Shown here: positions 16,929 through 27,001 of the stretch, one piece after another
Numbering within the stretch: position 1 is the stretch's first letter
Layout of the letters: the number at the start of each line of letters is the position of its first letter
Assembly (NCBI RefSeq): GCF_049673105.1
Contig: NZ_JBATXG010000008.1
Span: 134,061 to 198,060 of the forward strand
From: Castellaniella sp049673105
GTDB lineage: Bacteria; Pseudomonadota; Gammaproteobacteria; Burkholderiales; Burkholderiaceae_B
Reading direction: 5' to 3'
Length of the DNA stretch: 64,000 nt
Made by a program: the position numbers and the translations under genes
Notes under the pieces: model-generated
The model's input: only the letters and a program-made list of their open reading frames with translations
Database searches by the model: none
What the model was told of the DNA's origin: nothing

Positions 16929-18143
16929 ATGATCATGGACACATTGACCACACCCTCCGCTGTATTTTCCCAACGCGCCAGGCAGCTCACCAGCTCGGCC
17001 ATCCGCGAAATTCTCAAGATCACCGAACGCCCGGAGGTCATTTCCTTTGCCGGCGGTCTGCCATCTCCCGAAGGTTTTCCCATTCAGGAATTGCGGGCGT
17101 CCTTTGATCAGGTGTTGGCCACGCACGGCGCCACGGCGCTGCAGTATGGCCGCACCGAAGGCTACACCCCCTTGCGCGAATGGGTGGCGCAGGATCTGTC
17201 CCGCGACGGCGCCCCTATCGATCCTGAAGAAGTCCTGATCGTGTCCGGTTCGCAGCAGGCCCTGGACATGCTGGGCAAACTCTTCATCGATCCCGGTTCG
17301 AAAGTGCTGGTCGAGGCCCCCAGCTATCTGGGCGCGCTGCAGTCGTTTTCCCTGTTCCAGCCGGATTTTCAGGCGGTGCCCACGGATGCCGGCGGCCTGA
17401 TCCCGGATGCCTTGGATGCGGATCTGTGCCGTGATGCGCGGTTCATCTATGCATTGCCCAATTTCCAGAACCCGACCGGGCTGACCCTGAGCCGGGCCCG
17501 CCGGCAGGCGCTGGTCGAGCGCTGCGCCGCGCTGGGGCTGCCCGTCATCGAAGACGACCCCTACGGCGAACTGCGCTATGCCGGCGAGCCGCAGCCCAGC
17601 TTGCTGGAACTGGGGCGCGCCGTGGGCGCGACCGTCATCCGCCTGGGTTCGTTTTCCAAGGTGCTGGCGCCGGGCATGCGCTTGGGCTATGTGGTGGCCC
17701 CGCGCGACATCATCAGCAAGCTCGTGCAGATCAAGCAGGCGACCGACCTGCACACGGCTACCGTCACGCAGATGGCGGTGTACGAAACCGTGCGCAGCGG
17801 TTTTCTGAAGCAGCATCTGCCCGTCGTCAGGGCGCTGTACCAGCGTCAGTGCGGTTATATGCTGGATGCCCTGCAGCAACATTTTCCTGCGGATGCCCGT
17901 TGGACGCACCCCGAAGGCGGCATGTTCATCTGGGTCACGCTGCGCGACGGCATCGATACGACCGAACTGCTGCAGCGGGCGATCGCCCGCAACGTGGCAT
18001 TCGTACCGGGGGCGCCGTTCTATGCCGGCGTCCAGGCGCCCGTCAATACGCTGCGGCTCAGTTTCGTGACGGTGTCCGAAGACCGCATCCGCGCCGGCAT
18101 CCAGGTGCTGGGGGAATTGATCGGCCCTGCCGGCAGTCGTTGA
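16929..18143 (+). CDS. PLP-dependent class I/II aminotransferase (LysN/2-aminoadipate type)
   Basis: A fold-type I aminotransferase of about 404 residues. It has VISFAGGLPSPEGFP at the N-terminus, SGSQQALDMLGKLF, NFQNPTG, EDDPYGELRY and the PLP lysine in RLGSFSKVLAPGMRLGY. This pattern is the stand-alone relative of MocR proteins that includes 2-aminoadipate, aromatic and broad-specificity transaminases. It follows cphA by about 50 bases and ubiA follows one base after its stop, so it may be read with either. A link to amino acids released from cyanophycin is plausible but not shown. ATG 16929 and 16935 are both possible starts. Confidence 0.85.
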   Translation: MIMDTLTTPSAVFSQRARQLTSSAIREILKITERPEVISFAGGLPSPEGFPIQELRASFDQVLATHGATALQYGRTEGYTPLREWVAQDLSRDGAPIDPEEVLIVSGSQQALDMLGKLFIDPGSKVLVEAPSYLGALQSFSLFQPDFQAVPTDAGGLIPDALDADLCRDARFIYALPNFQNPTGLTLSRARRQALVERCAALGLPVIEDDPYGELRYAGEPQPSLLELGRAVGATVIRLGSFSKVLAPGMRLGYVVAPRDIISKLVQIKQATDLHTATVTQMAVYETVRSGFLKQHLPVVRALYQRQCGYMLDALQQHFPADARWTHPEGGMFIWVTLRDGIDTTELLQRAIARNVAFVPGAPFYAGVQAPVNTLRLSFVTVSEDRIRAGIQVLGELIGPAGSR

Positions 18144-18144
18144 T

Positions 18145-19107
18145 ATGAAGCCATCGCAGTCCCCGGCGGATGCGCCGGTCGCTGCCGCGGCAGGCGGCGG
18201 TCCGGATTTATCGGACATGCGCCCGGACGATTGGGTGGCCCGCTGGCTGCCTGACGCCTGGGGGCCGTATGCGCGGCTGTGCCGGCTGGATAGGCCGGTC
18301 GGCACCTGGCTGACGCTGCTGCCGGCCTTGGCCGCCTTGGTGCAGGCGGCGGACGGCTGGCCTACCGTCTGGCGGCTGCTGATCTTTTCGCTGGGGGCGC
18401 TGCTGATGCGCGGCGTCGGCTGTACCTTCAACGATATTTTCGACCGCGATTTCGATCATCGGGTGGAACGCACCCGTTTCCGGCCCCTGACCAGCGGGCA
18501 ACTGACGCTGAAAGCCGCCCTGTGGTTCGCCGCCGCGCAGTTGCTGGTCAGTGCCAGCCTGCTGCTGGCCATCAATGCCTATAGCCGCTGGCTGGCGCTG
18601 GCGCTGGTGCCGCTGGTGATCATCTACCCCTTGTGCAAGCGGTTTACCTATTGGCCGCAGGCGGTGCTGGGGATGGCGTTCAACTGGGGCATGTTGATGG
18701 CCTGGACGGATACGCGCGACATCCTGCCGTGGTACGGGGTGGCGATGTGGCTGGGGGCGGTGCTGTGGCAGATCGGTTACGACGCCATCTATGCCTATAT
18801 CGATCTGCGCGACGACCGCATGCTGGGCCTGAAATCCGTGGCGATGCGGTTCGGCGATCAGGGCCGGGCCTGGATTAGCGGCTTTTACGCCGTCACGGCG
18901 GCGCTGTGGACGGCAGCGGGCTGGGGCATGGACATGGATTGGCCGTATTACGTCGTCATGGCGGTCATTGCCGCGCATTTCGTCTGGCAGATGCGGGTGT
19001 TCGACGTCCGTCATCCTGAACGCGGTCTGCGGGTTTTCCGGTCCAATATCCAGGTTGGCGTGTTGCTGATCGTGGCCGGTTTTGCGGGGACCGTCCTGCC
19101 ATTCTGA
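18145..19107 (+). CDS. ubiA: 4-hydroxybenzoate octaprenyltransferase
   Basis: A 320-residue integral membrane prenyltransferase of ubiquinone synthesis. It joins the polyprenyl chain to 4-hydroxybenzoate in the inner membrane. The first Asp-rich motif NDIFDRDFD begins at residue 96 and the second is YAYIDLRDDRMLGLKS; both bind Mg-diphosphate. The sequence is almost wholly hydrophobic helices after a 35-residue soluble N-terminal extension that is Ala/Gly/Pro-rich. ATG 18145 lies one base after the TGA of the aminotransferase gene, so the two are probably co-translated. Confidence 0.93.
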   Translation: MKPSQSPADAPVAAAAGGGPDLSDMRPDDWVARWLPDAWGPYARLCRLDRPVGTWLTLLPALAALVQAADGWPTVWRLLIFSLGALLMRGVGCTFNDIFDRDFDHRVERTRFRPLTSGQLTLKAALWFAAAQLLVSASLLLAINAYSRWLALALVPLVIIYPLCKRFTYWPQAVLGMAFNWGMLMAWTDTRDILPWYGVAMWLGAVLWQIGYDAIYAYIDLRDDRMLGLKSVAMRFGDQGRAWISGFYAVTAALWTAAGWGMDMDWPYYVVMAVIAAHFVWQMRVFDVRHPERGLRVFRSNIQVGVLLIVAGFAGTVLPF

Positions 19108-19182
19108 TCCGGCGCGCCCGGGCGTCGCCTCATCCCGCGCAGCGGGCAGGCTTCTTGGCGTCTGCGTGGATTTACGGCTAGA

Positions 19183-19199
19183 CTGATTTTAAAAATCAG
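19183..19199. promoter_or_regulatory. Perfect 17-bp palindrome upstream of the GMC gene
   Basis: CTGATTTT-A-AAAATCAG, followed immediately by a second inverted repeat GGGGCC / GGCCCC (19199-19220) that ends just before the AGGAGA ribosome site. Position and symmetry suggest an operator or a leader structure controlling the oxidoreductase gene at 19233. No regulator gene is adjacent. Confidence 0.4.
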
Positions 19200-19232
19200 G
19201 GGCCGTATTCATCAGGCCCCAGGAGACGCTCC

Positions 19233-20846
19233 ATGTCCGACCGCGCCCAGGCTGACGCGCCATTGGAATTCGATTACGTCATCGTAGGGGCCGGTTCCGC
19301 CGGCTGCCTGCTGGCCAATCGCCTGTCGCAAAAACACCGTGTTCTCTTGCTCGAGGCCGGCGGTCCCGACGATTGGCGCTGGATCCACATCCCGGTGGGC
19401 TATCTGTATTGCATTGGCAATCCGCGCACCGATTGGTGCTATCACACGCAGCCCGATCCCGGCCTGAATTACCGTTCTCTGGCTTATCCGCGCGGTCGGG
19501 TGCTGGGGGGTTCCTCGTCCATCAACGGCATGTTGTATCTGCGCGGACAGGCTGCCGATTACGACCATTGGGCTTCCCTGGGCAATCCAGGCTGGGCCTG
19601 GCGCGATGTGCTGCCATTGTTTCGCGACGTCGAAGACCATCATGCGGGGGCCAGCGAGTTTCATGGCGCAGCGGGCACTTGGCGGGTCGAGCCGCAGCGC
19701 TTGCGCTGGGATGTGCTGGATGCTTTCCGCGATGCAGCCGCCCAAGCCGGGATCGAGCGCATAGATGATTTCAACCGGGGCGACAACGCGGGCTGCAATT
19801 ATTTCGAGGTCAATCAGCGTCGCGGCGTGCGCTGGAGCGCCGCCAAGGCCTTTCTGCATCCCGTCATGGGCCGGGCCAATCTGCAGGTGCTGACTGGTGC
19901 CAGCGTCGAGCGCATCGAATTTTCCGGTCACCGCGCGACCGGACTGGCCTTTGTGCACAATGGCGTGCGCCGGCATGCGGTGGCCCACCGCGAAGTCATT
20001 CTGGCTGCGGGCGCGATCGGTTCTCCGCAACTGTTGCAGGTGTCGGGCATCGGCTCCGCCGACCGGTTACGTCCTTTGGGGATCCCGATGGTGCACGACC
20101 TGCCGGGCGTGGGCGAGAACCTGCAAGACCACCTGCAACTGCGCACGATCTATCGCCTGCGAAAAGGCCTGACCCTGAACACCTTGGCCAATGCCTGGTG
20201 GGGCAAGGCCTGGATGGGCCTGCAGTACGCTCTGTGGCGGCGCGGGCCGCTGTCGATGGCCCCTTCGCAGCTGGGCGCGTTCGCCCGGTCCGATCCCTCT
20301 CGTTCGCGCGCCAATCTGGAATACCACGTGCAGCCGCTGTCCCTGGATAAATTCGGCGATCCCCTGCACACTTTTCCGGCGATCACGGCATCGGTGTGCA
20401 ATCTGCAGCCCAGCAGTCGGGGGCATGTGCACATCACGTCGCCCAATGCAGCCGATCATCCGGACATTCTGTGCAATTATCTGCAGACCCCGGATGACCG
20501 CGCCGTGGCGGCAGACGCCTTGCGCCTGACTCGGCGCATCATGTCGCAGCCTGCGCTGGCGTCCTATCATCCTCAGGAATATCTGCCCGGAGACGCCTGC
20601 CAGACCCAGGAGGCACTCGAGTCCGCCGCAGGCGATATCGGCACGACGATCTTCCATCCGGTGGGGACATGTAAAATGGGCGTCGATTCGTTGGCGGTGG
20701 TCGATCCGGAACTGCGTGTTCGGGGGGTCGAAAACCTGCGGGTGATTGATGCGTCCATCATGCCTGTCATCACCTCGGGCAATACCAATTCGCCAACCAT
20801 CATGATTGCTGAAAAGGGCGCCCGCCTGATTCTGGGCGACGTCTGA
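19233..20846 (+). CDS. GMC family FAD-dependent oxidoreductase (choline dehydrogenase-like)
   Basis: A 537-residue glucose-methanol-choline oxidoreductase. The FAD-binding VIVGAGSAGCLLANRL is at the N-terminus, with GGSSSINGMLYLRGQ and GAIGSPQLLQVSGIG further in. The active-site pair is His475 in FHPVGTCKMG and Asn519 in SGNTNSPTIMIAEKGA. It probably oxidises an alcohol; whether choline, an alkanol or a polyol cannot be told. No betB or transporter is next to it, which argues against a dedicated glycine-betaine role. AGGAGACGCTCC precedes the ATG and a strong terminator follows. Confidence 0.9.
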   Translation: MSDRAQADAPLEFDYVIVGAGSAGCLLANRLSQKHRVLLLEAGGPDDWRWIHIPVGYLYCIGNPRTDWCYHTQPDPGLNYRSLAYPRGRVLGGSSSINGMLYLRGQAADYDHWASLGNPGWAWRDVLPLFRDVEDHHAGASEFHGAAGTWRVEPQRLRWDVLDAFRDAAAQAGIERIDDFNRGDNAGCNYFEVNQRRGVRWSAAKAFLHPVMGRANLQVLTGASVERIEFSGHRATGLAFVHNGVRRHAVAHREVILAAGAIGSPQLLQVSGIGSADRLRPLGIPMVHDLPGVGENLQDHLQLRTIYRLRKGLTLNTLANAWWGKAWMGLQYALWRRGPLSMAPSQLGAFARSDPSRSRANLEYHVQPLSLDKFGDPLHTFPAITASVCNLQPSSRGHVHITSPNAADHPDILCNYLQTPDDRAVAADALRLTRRIMSQPALASYHPQEYLPGDACQTQEALESAAGDIGTTIFHPVGTCKMGVDSLAVVDPELRVRGVENLRVIDASIMPVITSGNTNSPTIMIAEKGARLILGDV

Positions 20847-20856
20847 AATACTGCAG

Positions 20857-20901
20857 GCCTGCTGTGCTGTCGTTCTGGAACGGACAGGGCAGGCTTTTTT
20901 C
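20857..20901 (+). terminator. Rho-independent terminator of the GMC oxidoreductase gene
   Basis: A long, slightly imperfect stem with arms GCCTGC..CTGTC.TTC / GAAC.GACAG..GCAGGC, followed by six T residues (20895-20900). It starts 10 bases after the stop codon. Confidence 0.85.
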
Positions 20902-20925
20902 TAGCCTTACTTTTTGGACTCGGAT

Positions 20926-22200
20926 ATGGTCAGTCACACCGAGGTCGTGGCCAGCGTACTGTTCGCCATTGCCATCATTCACACGTTTTCCGTGCCGGTC
21001 TTCGCGCGACTGGCCAATCAGGGCGGGCGTCACGCCGGTTTATGGCACTTGCTGTCCGAAGTCGAGGCAGTCTTCGGCGTGTGGGCCTGTGTGCTGTTCG
21101 TCTGGATGGGGCTGACGTTGGGGGTTCATGGCGCAGTCGAATACCTGGACACGCGTAATTTCACCGAACCGGCATTTGTCTTCGTCATCATGGTGGTGGC
21201 CGCCAGCCGGCCCATCATCGAATTGGTGCATCTGGGGGTGGACGGTCTGGCGCGGATCTTGCCGGTGCGAGGCGAGCTGGCCCGGTTTTTCGTCATTATG
21301 ACCATGGTGCCTCTGTCCGGGTCGCTGATCACGGAACCTGCCGCCATGACGCTGGCGGCGCTGCTGCTGCGTCAGGCCTATTTCCGTCGCCCGGGGCAGG
21401 ATGGCTTCAAGTATCTGACGCTTGGTGTGTTGTTCGTCAACGTCTCCATCGGCGGGGTGCTGACGGCCTATGCCGCGCCGCCGGTGTTGATGGTGGCGCA
21501 GACCTTCAACTGGGATACGGCCTTCATGGCCACGCATTTCGGCTGGCGGGCGGTCACGGCGGTGCTGATCAACGGCCTGGTCCTGACCTGGATCTGCCGT
21601 CCGTTTCTGCTCAATGGCGAACTGGGGCATGCCACGGGCGAAGAATCCCGCGATCCGGTGTCGCGGGTGGTGATGGCCGTGCACGTGCTGTTCCTGGTGG
21701 GGGTGGTGTTGGCCTCGCATCACATCAAGATCTTTCTGGCGCTGCTGGTGCTGTTCATCGGCTATGCGCATGCCTATAAGCGTCACCAGGCCCCTTTGCT
21801 GTTGCGCGAAGGCCTGATGGTGGGCTTCTTCCTGGCGGGTCTGGTGGTGCTGGGGGGGCTGCAGCAGTGGTGGTTGCAGGATCTGCTGGCCGGCCTGTCG
21901 CCGTTTGTCCTGTTCCTGGGCGCCACGGCCTTGACGGCCGTGACTGACAATGCAGCCCTGACCTATCTGGGATCGCTGGTCGAAGGCACCAACGAACTGT
22001 GGCGCTACATGCTGGTGGCGGGCGCCGTGACGGGCGGCGGCCTGACGGTGATCGCCAATGCGCCCAATCCGGCAGGCTTTTCCATCCTCAAGGGCTGCTT
22101 CGGCGATGGCACGATCTCGCCGCTGAAACTGTTGGGGGCGGCGGCTGTGCCGACGCTGGTAGCGGCCGTCATGTTCCTGCTGCCCAATTCTTTTGCCTAA
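20926..22200 (+). CDS. Putative Na+/H+ antiporter (PF07399 type)
   Basis: A polytopic membrane protein of about 424 residues with 11-12 hydrophobic segments. Signature stretches are LITEPAAMTLAALLLRQ, GVLFVNVSIGGVLTAYAAPP and ALTAVTDNAALTYLGSLVEG near the end, as in the poorly studied Na_H_antiport_3 family within the ion-transporter superfamily. Ion specificity is assigned by family only. ATG 20926 is taken as start; TTG 20914 in the same frame is less likely. Confidence 0.8.
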   Translation: MVSHTEVVASVLFAIAIIHTFSVPVFARLANQGGRHAGLWHLLSEVEAVFGVWACVLFVWMGLTLGVHGAVEYLDTRNFTEPAFVFVIMVVAASRPIIELVHLGVDGLARILPVRGELARFFVIMTMVPLSGSLITEPAAMTLAALLLRQAYFRRPGQDGFKYLTLGVLFVNVSIGGVLTAYAAPPVLMVAQTFNWDTAFMATHFGWRAVTAVLINGLVLTWICRPFLLNGELGHATGEESRDPVSRVVMAVHVLFLVGVVLASHHIKIFLALLVLFIGYAHAYKRHQAPLLLREGLMVGFFLAGLVVLGGLQQWWLQDLLAGLSPFVLFLGATALTAVTDNAALTYLGSLVEGTNELWRYMLVAGAVTGGGLTVIANAPNPAGFSILKGCFGDGTISPLKLLGAAAVPTLVAAVMFLLPNSFA

Positions 22201-22243
22201 AAGGACTAGAATTCAAGCAGTTGAGATTTTCAGGACCTGTGTT

Positions 22244-22576
22244 GTGCCTATTTATGTCTATCGTTGCAGCCACTGTGCTCATCAGCAGGACGTGCTGCAG
22301 AAAATGTCCGATCCGCGCCTGACGGTCTGTCCGTCCTGCGGCCAGGAAACTTACGAAAAACAGGTGACGGCCGCCGGATTCCGTCTAAAGGGTTCGGGCT
22401 GGTACGAAACGGATTTCCGGGGCGGCAAGCCTGATTCGCATTCCGAAGGGGTGCTGGGTTCTGCCGGTTCTTCGGCTGCCTCGGATGCTTCCTCTGCAGG
22501 GGGCGCGTCGACCGCGGCATCGTCTGGCGCTGCGCCTGCTGCCGCTCCAGCCGCTCCAGCCGCCACGCCGGGCTGA
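22244..22576 (+). CDS. FmdB family zinc-ribbon protein
   Basis: A 110-residue protein with an N-terminal zinc ribbon, YRCSHC...CPSCG, of the FmdB type, and a long Ala/Ser/Pro/Gly low-complexity tail (about residues 68-110). GTG at 22244 gives the conserved MPIYVYRC opening and has AGGA 8 bases upstream. Regulatory or RNA-related roles have been proposed for the family but none is established. The order FmdB, DUF502, aspS is commonly conserved in Betaproteobacteria. Confidence 0.9.
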   Translation: MPIYVYRCSHCAHQQDVLQKMSDPRLTVCPSCGQETYEKQVTAAGFRLKGSGWYETDFRGGKPDSHSEGVLGSAGSSAASDASSAGGASTAASSGAAPAAAPAAPAATPG

Positions 22577-22595
22577 TACCCAGGGTCCTTCGACC

Positions 22596-23243
22596 ATGCG
22601 ATTTTTCAAGCGCTACTTCATTACCGGCCTGTTGATCTGGCTGCCCTTGGTCATCACCGTCTGGGTGCTGCTGGCGCTGGCTCGCACCTTGGATTCCCTG
22701 GTGCCGTCGTTCCTGTCGCCGGAAGTTCTGTTCGGCGTCGCCATTCCTGGCTTCGAACTGGTGCTGGTGCTCCTGGTCATTCTGTTCACCGGCCTGTTTT
22801 GCGCCAATTTCATTGGCCGCGCGATTTTGTCGCGGTGGGAAGCCTTCCTGGGACGCATCCCCTTTGTGCGCTCCATTTATAATTCGGTCAAGCAAGTCGG
22901 CGATACCGTCTTTGGGCCCAATGGCCAGGCTTTCCGCCAGGCCATTCTGGTGCAATATCCGCGCCAGGGCGCCTGGACCGTTGGTTTCCTGACAGGTACG
23001 CCGTGCGACGAAATCGCCGGCCTGCTGGCAGGCGATTTCGTCAGCGTGTATGTGCCGACGACGCCCAACCCCACATCCGGGTTCTTTCTGATGATGCCGC
23101 GCACCGATGTCCAGGTGCTCGACATGTCGGTCGAAGCCGCCCTGAAATATGTGGTGTCCATGGGTGTCGTGACGCCGCCTGTCTTGCCCGCGCCGCCAGT
23201 TGTCCCGTTGGCTGCCGGCGCCGGCAACGACGCGCCGCAGTAA
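22596..23243 (+). CDS. DUF502 family membrane protein
   Basis: A 215-residue inner-membrane protein with two N-terminal helices (about 8-30 and 48-75, the second ending GLFCANFIGRA). The conserved FVRSIYNSVKQVGDTVF and a soluble domain with TPNPTSGFFLMMPRTDV are typical of DUF502. The C-terminus is Pro/Val/Ala-rich. Function unknown. It starts 19 bases after the FmdB stop and ends 45 bases before aspS, consistent with one operon. Confidence 0.9.
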   Translation: MRFFKRYFITGLLIWLPLVITVWVLLALARTLDSLVPSFLSPEVLFGVAIPGFELVLVLLVILFTGLFCANFIGRAILSRWEAFLGRIPFVRSIYNSVKQVGDTVFGPNGQAFRQAILVQYPRQGAWTVGFLTGTPCDEIAGLLAGDFVSVYVPTTPNPTSGFFLMMPRTDVQVLDMSVEAALKYVVSMGVVTPPVLPAPPVVPLAAGAGNDAPQ

Positions 23244-23288
23244 TTTTGATCATTTGCAGCATTGCCTTCACCTATTTCGGAGTCATTC

Positions 23289-25079
23289 TTGAACCGTACC
23301 TGCTACACCGGCGAGGTGTCCAAAGACCATCTTGACCAGACCGTCACCCTGTTCGGCTGGGTCCATCGCCGCCGCGATCACGGGGGGGTGATCTTCATCG
23401 ACCTGCGCGATCGGGCAGGTCTGGCCCAGATCGTGGTAGACCCCGATAACCAGACGGCATTTGCCACGGCGGAACGCATCCGCAATGAATACTGCCTGCG
23501 CATCACCGGCCTGGTCCGGATGCGGCCCGAAGGCACACGCAATCCCGATTTGATGTCGGGCGATGTGGAAATTCTGTGCCGCGAACTGGAAATCCTGAAC
23601 GCGTCGCTGACGCCGCCGTTCCAGCTGGATGACGACAATCTGTCGGAAACCACGCGCCTGACGCACCGGGTGCTGGATCTGCGCCGCCCGCAGATGCAGC
23701 GCAACCTGATGCTGCGCTACCGCGTCTCGATGGTGGCCCGCAATTATCTGGATGCCCTGGGTTTCATCGATATCGAAACCCCGATGCTGACTCGCAGCAC
23801 CCCCGAAGGCGCCCGCGACTATCTGGTGCCTTCGCGCGTCAATCCCGGCGAATTTTTCGCGTTGCCGCAATCGCCGCAGTTGTTCAAACAGATGCTGATG
23901 GTGGCCGGTTTCGACCGCTACTATCAGATCACCAAATGCTTCCGCGACGAAGACCTGCGCGCCGATCGCCAGCCCGAATTCACGCAGATCGATTGCGAAA
24001 CGTCCTTCCTGGACGAAGTCCAGATCCGCGAGATCTTCGAAGGCATGGTGCGCGAAGTCTATCGCCAGGTGCTGGATGTCGCGCTGCCCGAATTCCCGGT
24101 CATGAGCTGGGCTGAAGCCATGCGCCGCTATGGGTCCGATAAGCCCGATCTGCGCGTGAAGCTGGAATTCACCGACGTCGCCGACCTGATGCAGGATGTC
24201 GACTTCAAAGTCTTCGCCGGCCCGGCGAAAGATCCCGCCTGCCGCGTGGTGGCCATGCGGGTGCCGGGCGGGGCCAGCCTGCCGCGCAGCGAAATCGATG
24301 CCTATACGCAGTTCGTGGGCATCTATGGCGCGCGCGGTCTGGCCTACATCAAGGTCAACGACGCCGCCGCCATTCCCGACGGCCTGCAGTCGCCCATCGT
24401 CAAGAACATCCATGCGGACGCGCTGCGCGGCCTGATCGAGCGCACCGGCGCGCAAAGCGGCGACCTGATCTTCTTTGGCGCGGATCGCACCAAGGTCGTC
24501 AACGACGCCATCGGCGCGCTGCGGGTGAAAATCGGTCTCAGCGAATTCGGCCGTGCCAACGGCCTGTTCGAAGCCGGTTGGCAGCCGCTGTGGGTGGTGG
24601 ATTTCCCCATGTTCGAATACGACGAGGGCGAAGGCCGCTACTTTGCGGCGCACCACCCCTTCACCTGCCCCAAGGCCGGCCACGAAGACCTGCTGGAATC
24701 CGATCCCGGCAGCGCTCTGGCCCGCGCCTACGACATGGTCATGAACGGCTGGGAAGTCGGCGGCGGTTCCGAACGTATCCACCGCGCCGATGTGCAAACC
24801 AAGGTCTTTCAGGCCCTGAAAATCAACGAAGAAGAAGCCCGCGAGAAATTCGGCTTCCTGCTCGATGCCCTGCAGTTCGGCGCCCCGCCGCATGGCGGCC
24901 TGGCCTTTGGTCTGGATCGCCTGGTGACGCTGATGGCGGGCGCTGAATCCATCCGCGACGTGATCGCCTTCCCCAAGACCCAGCGCGCGCAGGATTTGCT
25001 GGTGCAAGCCCCGTCGCCGGTGGACGAAAAGCAGTTGCGCGAATTGCACATCCGTCTGCGTCAGACCGAGGCGAATTAA
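23289..25079 (+). CDS. aspS: Aspartyl-tRNA synthetase
   Basis: A 596-residue class IIb synthetase that charges tRNA-Asp (and perhaps tRNA-Asn in organisms using the transamidation route). The N-terminal OB fold begins RTCYTGEVSKDHLDQTVTLF. Motif 2 contains CFRDEDLRADRQPEFTQID, the bacterial GAD insertion follows, and motif 3 is GLAFGLDRLVTLMAG. The start is TTG 23289 with GGAG 6 bases upstream; no ATG fits the family N-terminus, and the frame's only earlier start, TTG 23262, lacks a ribosome site. Confidence 0.96.
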   Translation: MNRTCYTGEVSKDHLDQTVTLFGWVHRRRDHGGVIFIDLRDRAGLAQIVVDPDNQTAFATAERIRNEYCLRITGLVRMRPEGTRNPDLMSGDVEILCRELEILNASLTPPFQLDDDNLSETTRLTHRVLDLRRPQMQRNLMLRYRVSMVARNYLDALGFIDIETPMLTRSTPEGARDYLVPSRVNPGEFFALPQSPQLFKQMLMVAGFDRYYQITKCFRDEDLRADRQPEFTQIDCETSFLDEVQIREIFEGMVREVYRQVLDVALPEFPVMSWAEAMRRYGSDKPDLRVKLEFTDVADLMQDVDFKVFAGPAKDPACRVVAMRVPGGASLPRSEIDAYTQFVGIYGARGLAYIKVNDAAAIPDGLQSPIVKNIHADALRGLIERTGAQSGDLIFFGADRTKVVNDAIGALRVKIGLSEFGRANGLFEAGWQPLWVVDFPMFEYDEGEGRYFAAHHPFTCPKAGHEDLLESDPGSALARAYDMVMNGWEVGGGSERIHRADVQTKVFQALKINEEEAREKFGFLLDALQFGAPPHGGLAFGLDRLVTLMAGAESIRDVIAFPKTQRAQDLLVQAPSPVDEKQLRELHIRLRQTEAN

Positions 25080-25092
25080 CGGGGGATGCGCA

Positions 25093-25950
25093 ATGGCAGT
25101 CCTGCGGGTCGTCAGCTACAACATCCACAAGGGCCGTTCGACCACGGGTGGACGGGAATCGCTGGCGGATCTGCGCCTGGGTCTTTATGGCCTGCGCCCA
25201 GATTTGCTGTTTCTGCAGGAAGTTCAGGGGCGCAATCAGCGGCGCGGCAGCCTGGATGCCCAGCACGAGTCCCTGGCGGCCAGCATGCGCATGCAGGCCG
25301 CCTACGGCTGCAATGCCGTGCACACGGCGACCGATCACGGCAATGCCCTGTTGTCGCGTTATCCCATCCTGTATTACGAAAATCAGGATATTTCCGACCA
25401 TCGCCTGGAACAGCGCGGCCTATTGCACGGGGTCGTGCAGGTGGAACAGACCCACGTGCACTGCCTGGTGGTGCATTTGGGTTTGCTGGCGGGCGGTCGT
25501 TCCCGTCAGGTGCATGCCCTGGTGGAACGCATCCGGCGGCTGGTGCCGGATTCTGAACCTTTGCTGATCGCGGGGGATTTCAACGACTGGACCAATCGGC
25601 TGGCCCCCCTGTTCGTCGAACAGCTGGGTCTGGTGGAGGTCTTTGCCGCGGCGCCTCAGGGCACCGATGAAATCTATCGTCTGCGTCACCGGGTGGCGCA
25701 ACTGCGTCAGCGCATGTTCTGGTTGCCGGGGCAGCCGCTGGCGGGCCATGCCCCCATTCTGTCGATGACCGGCAATGCGGCGCGCCTGATGCCGCCGCCG
25801 CGCACCTTTCCATCCATTTTCCCCTGGTTGCGCCTGGACCGTATCTATCAACGCGGCTTTGCCGTGCGCCGGGCCAGAGTGCTGCATGGTGCGCCCTGGA
25901 AAAAACTGTCCGATCATGCGCCCTTGGTGGCGGATCTGGAATTGCCCTGA
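25093..25950 (+). CDS. Endonuclease/exonuclease/phosphatase family protein (YbhP-like)
   Basis: A 285-residue Mg-dependent phosphodiesterase-fold protein. Catalytic features are LRVVSYNIHKG, LLFLQEVQ (metal-binding Glu), GDFNDW and SDHAPLVADLELP at the C-terminus. No signal peptide is seen. Stand-alone members near cardiolipin synthase genes are called YbhP, but that neighbour is absent here. GGGGG lies 7 bases before the ATG and aspS ends 13 bases upstream, so co-transcription is likely. Confidence 0.85.
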   Translation: MAVLRVVSYNIHKGRSTTGGRESLADLRLGLYGLRPDLLFLQEVQGRNQRRGSLDAQHESLAASMRMQAAYGCNAVHTATDHGNALLSRYPILYYENQDISDHRLEQRGLLHGVVQVEQTHVHCLVVHLGLLAGGRSRQVHALVERIRRLVPDSEPLLIAGDFNDWTNRLAPLFVEQLGLVEVFAAAPQGTDEIYRLRHRVAQLRQRMFWLPGQPLAGHAPILSMTGNAARLMPPPRTFPSIFPWLRLDRIYQRGFAVRRARVLHGAPWKKLSDHAPLVADLELP

Positions 25951-26037
25951 CGGCCTGTTCCGACGGATGTGGCGGGGCTGTCGCATTGGTCCGGAACTTT
26001 TCCCGGATGCATCGGTCAAAACCCCATTGCCCCAAAA

Positions 26038-26064
26038 TTAGCACTCGGATCTATAGAGTGCTAA
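26038..26064. promoter_or_regulatory. CIRCE operator (HrcA-binding site) upstream of rpoH
   Basis: A perfect match to the CIRCE consensus, TTAGCACTC-N9-GAGTGCTAA, ending 31 bases before the rpoH start codon. HrcA repressor binds CIRCE in many bacteria, normally at groESL or dnaK. Here it should place rpoH itself under HrcA control. Confidence 0.93.
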
Positions 26065-26095
26065 CATCACTGGGTATGATCCCAAGGATTTTTCT

Positions 26096-27001
<906 letters not shown>

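Noticed and set aside
13940..17083. Minus-strand open frame of over 1000 codons opposite the cyanophycin synthetases
   Set aside because: It is antisense to two genes with clear domain motifs; His/Gln/Arg-rich composition is the usual shadow of GC-rich coding sequence.
23283..25049. Minus-strand frame of 588 codons opposite aspS
   Set aside because: Complete aspartyl-tRNA synthetase motifs lie on the plus strand; the reverse frame shows no domain.
26022..26029. CCCCATTG as an RpoH-type -10 for rpoH autoregulation
   Set aside because: No CTTGAA-like -35 lies at the needed 12-15 bases upstream.
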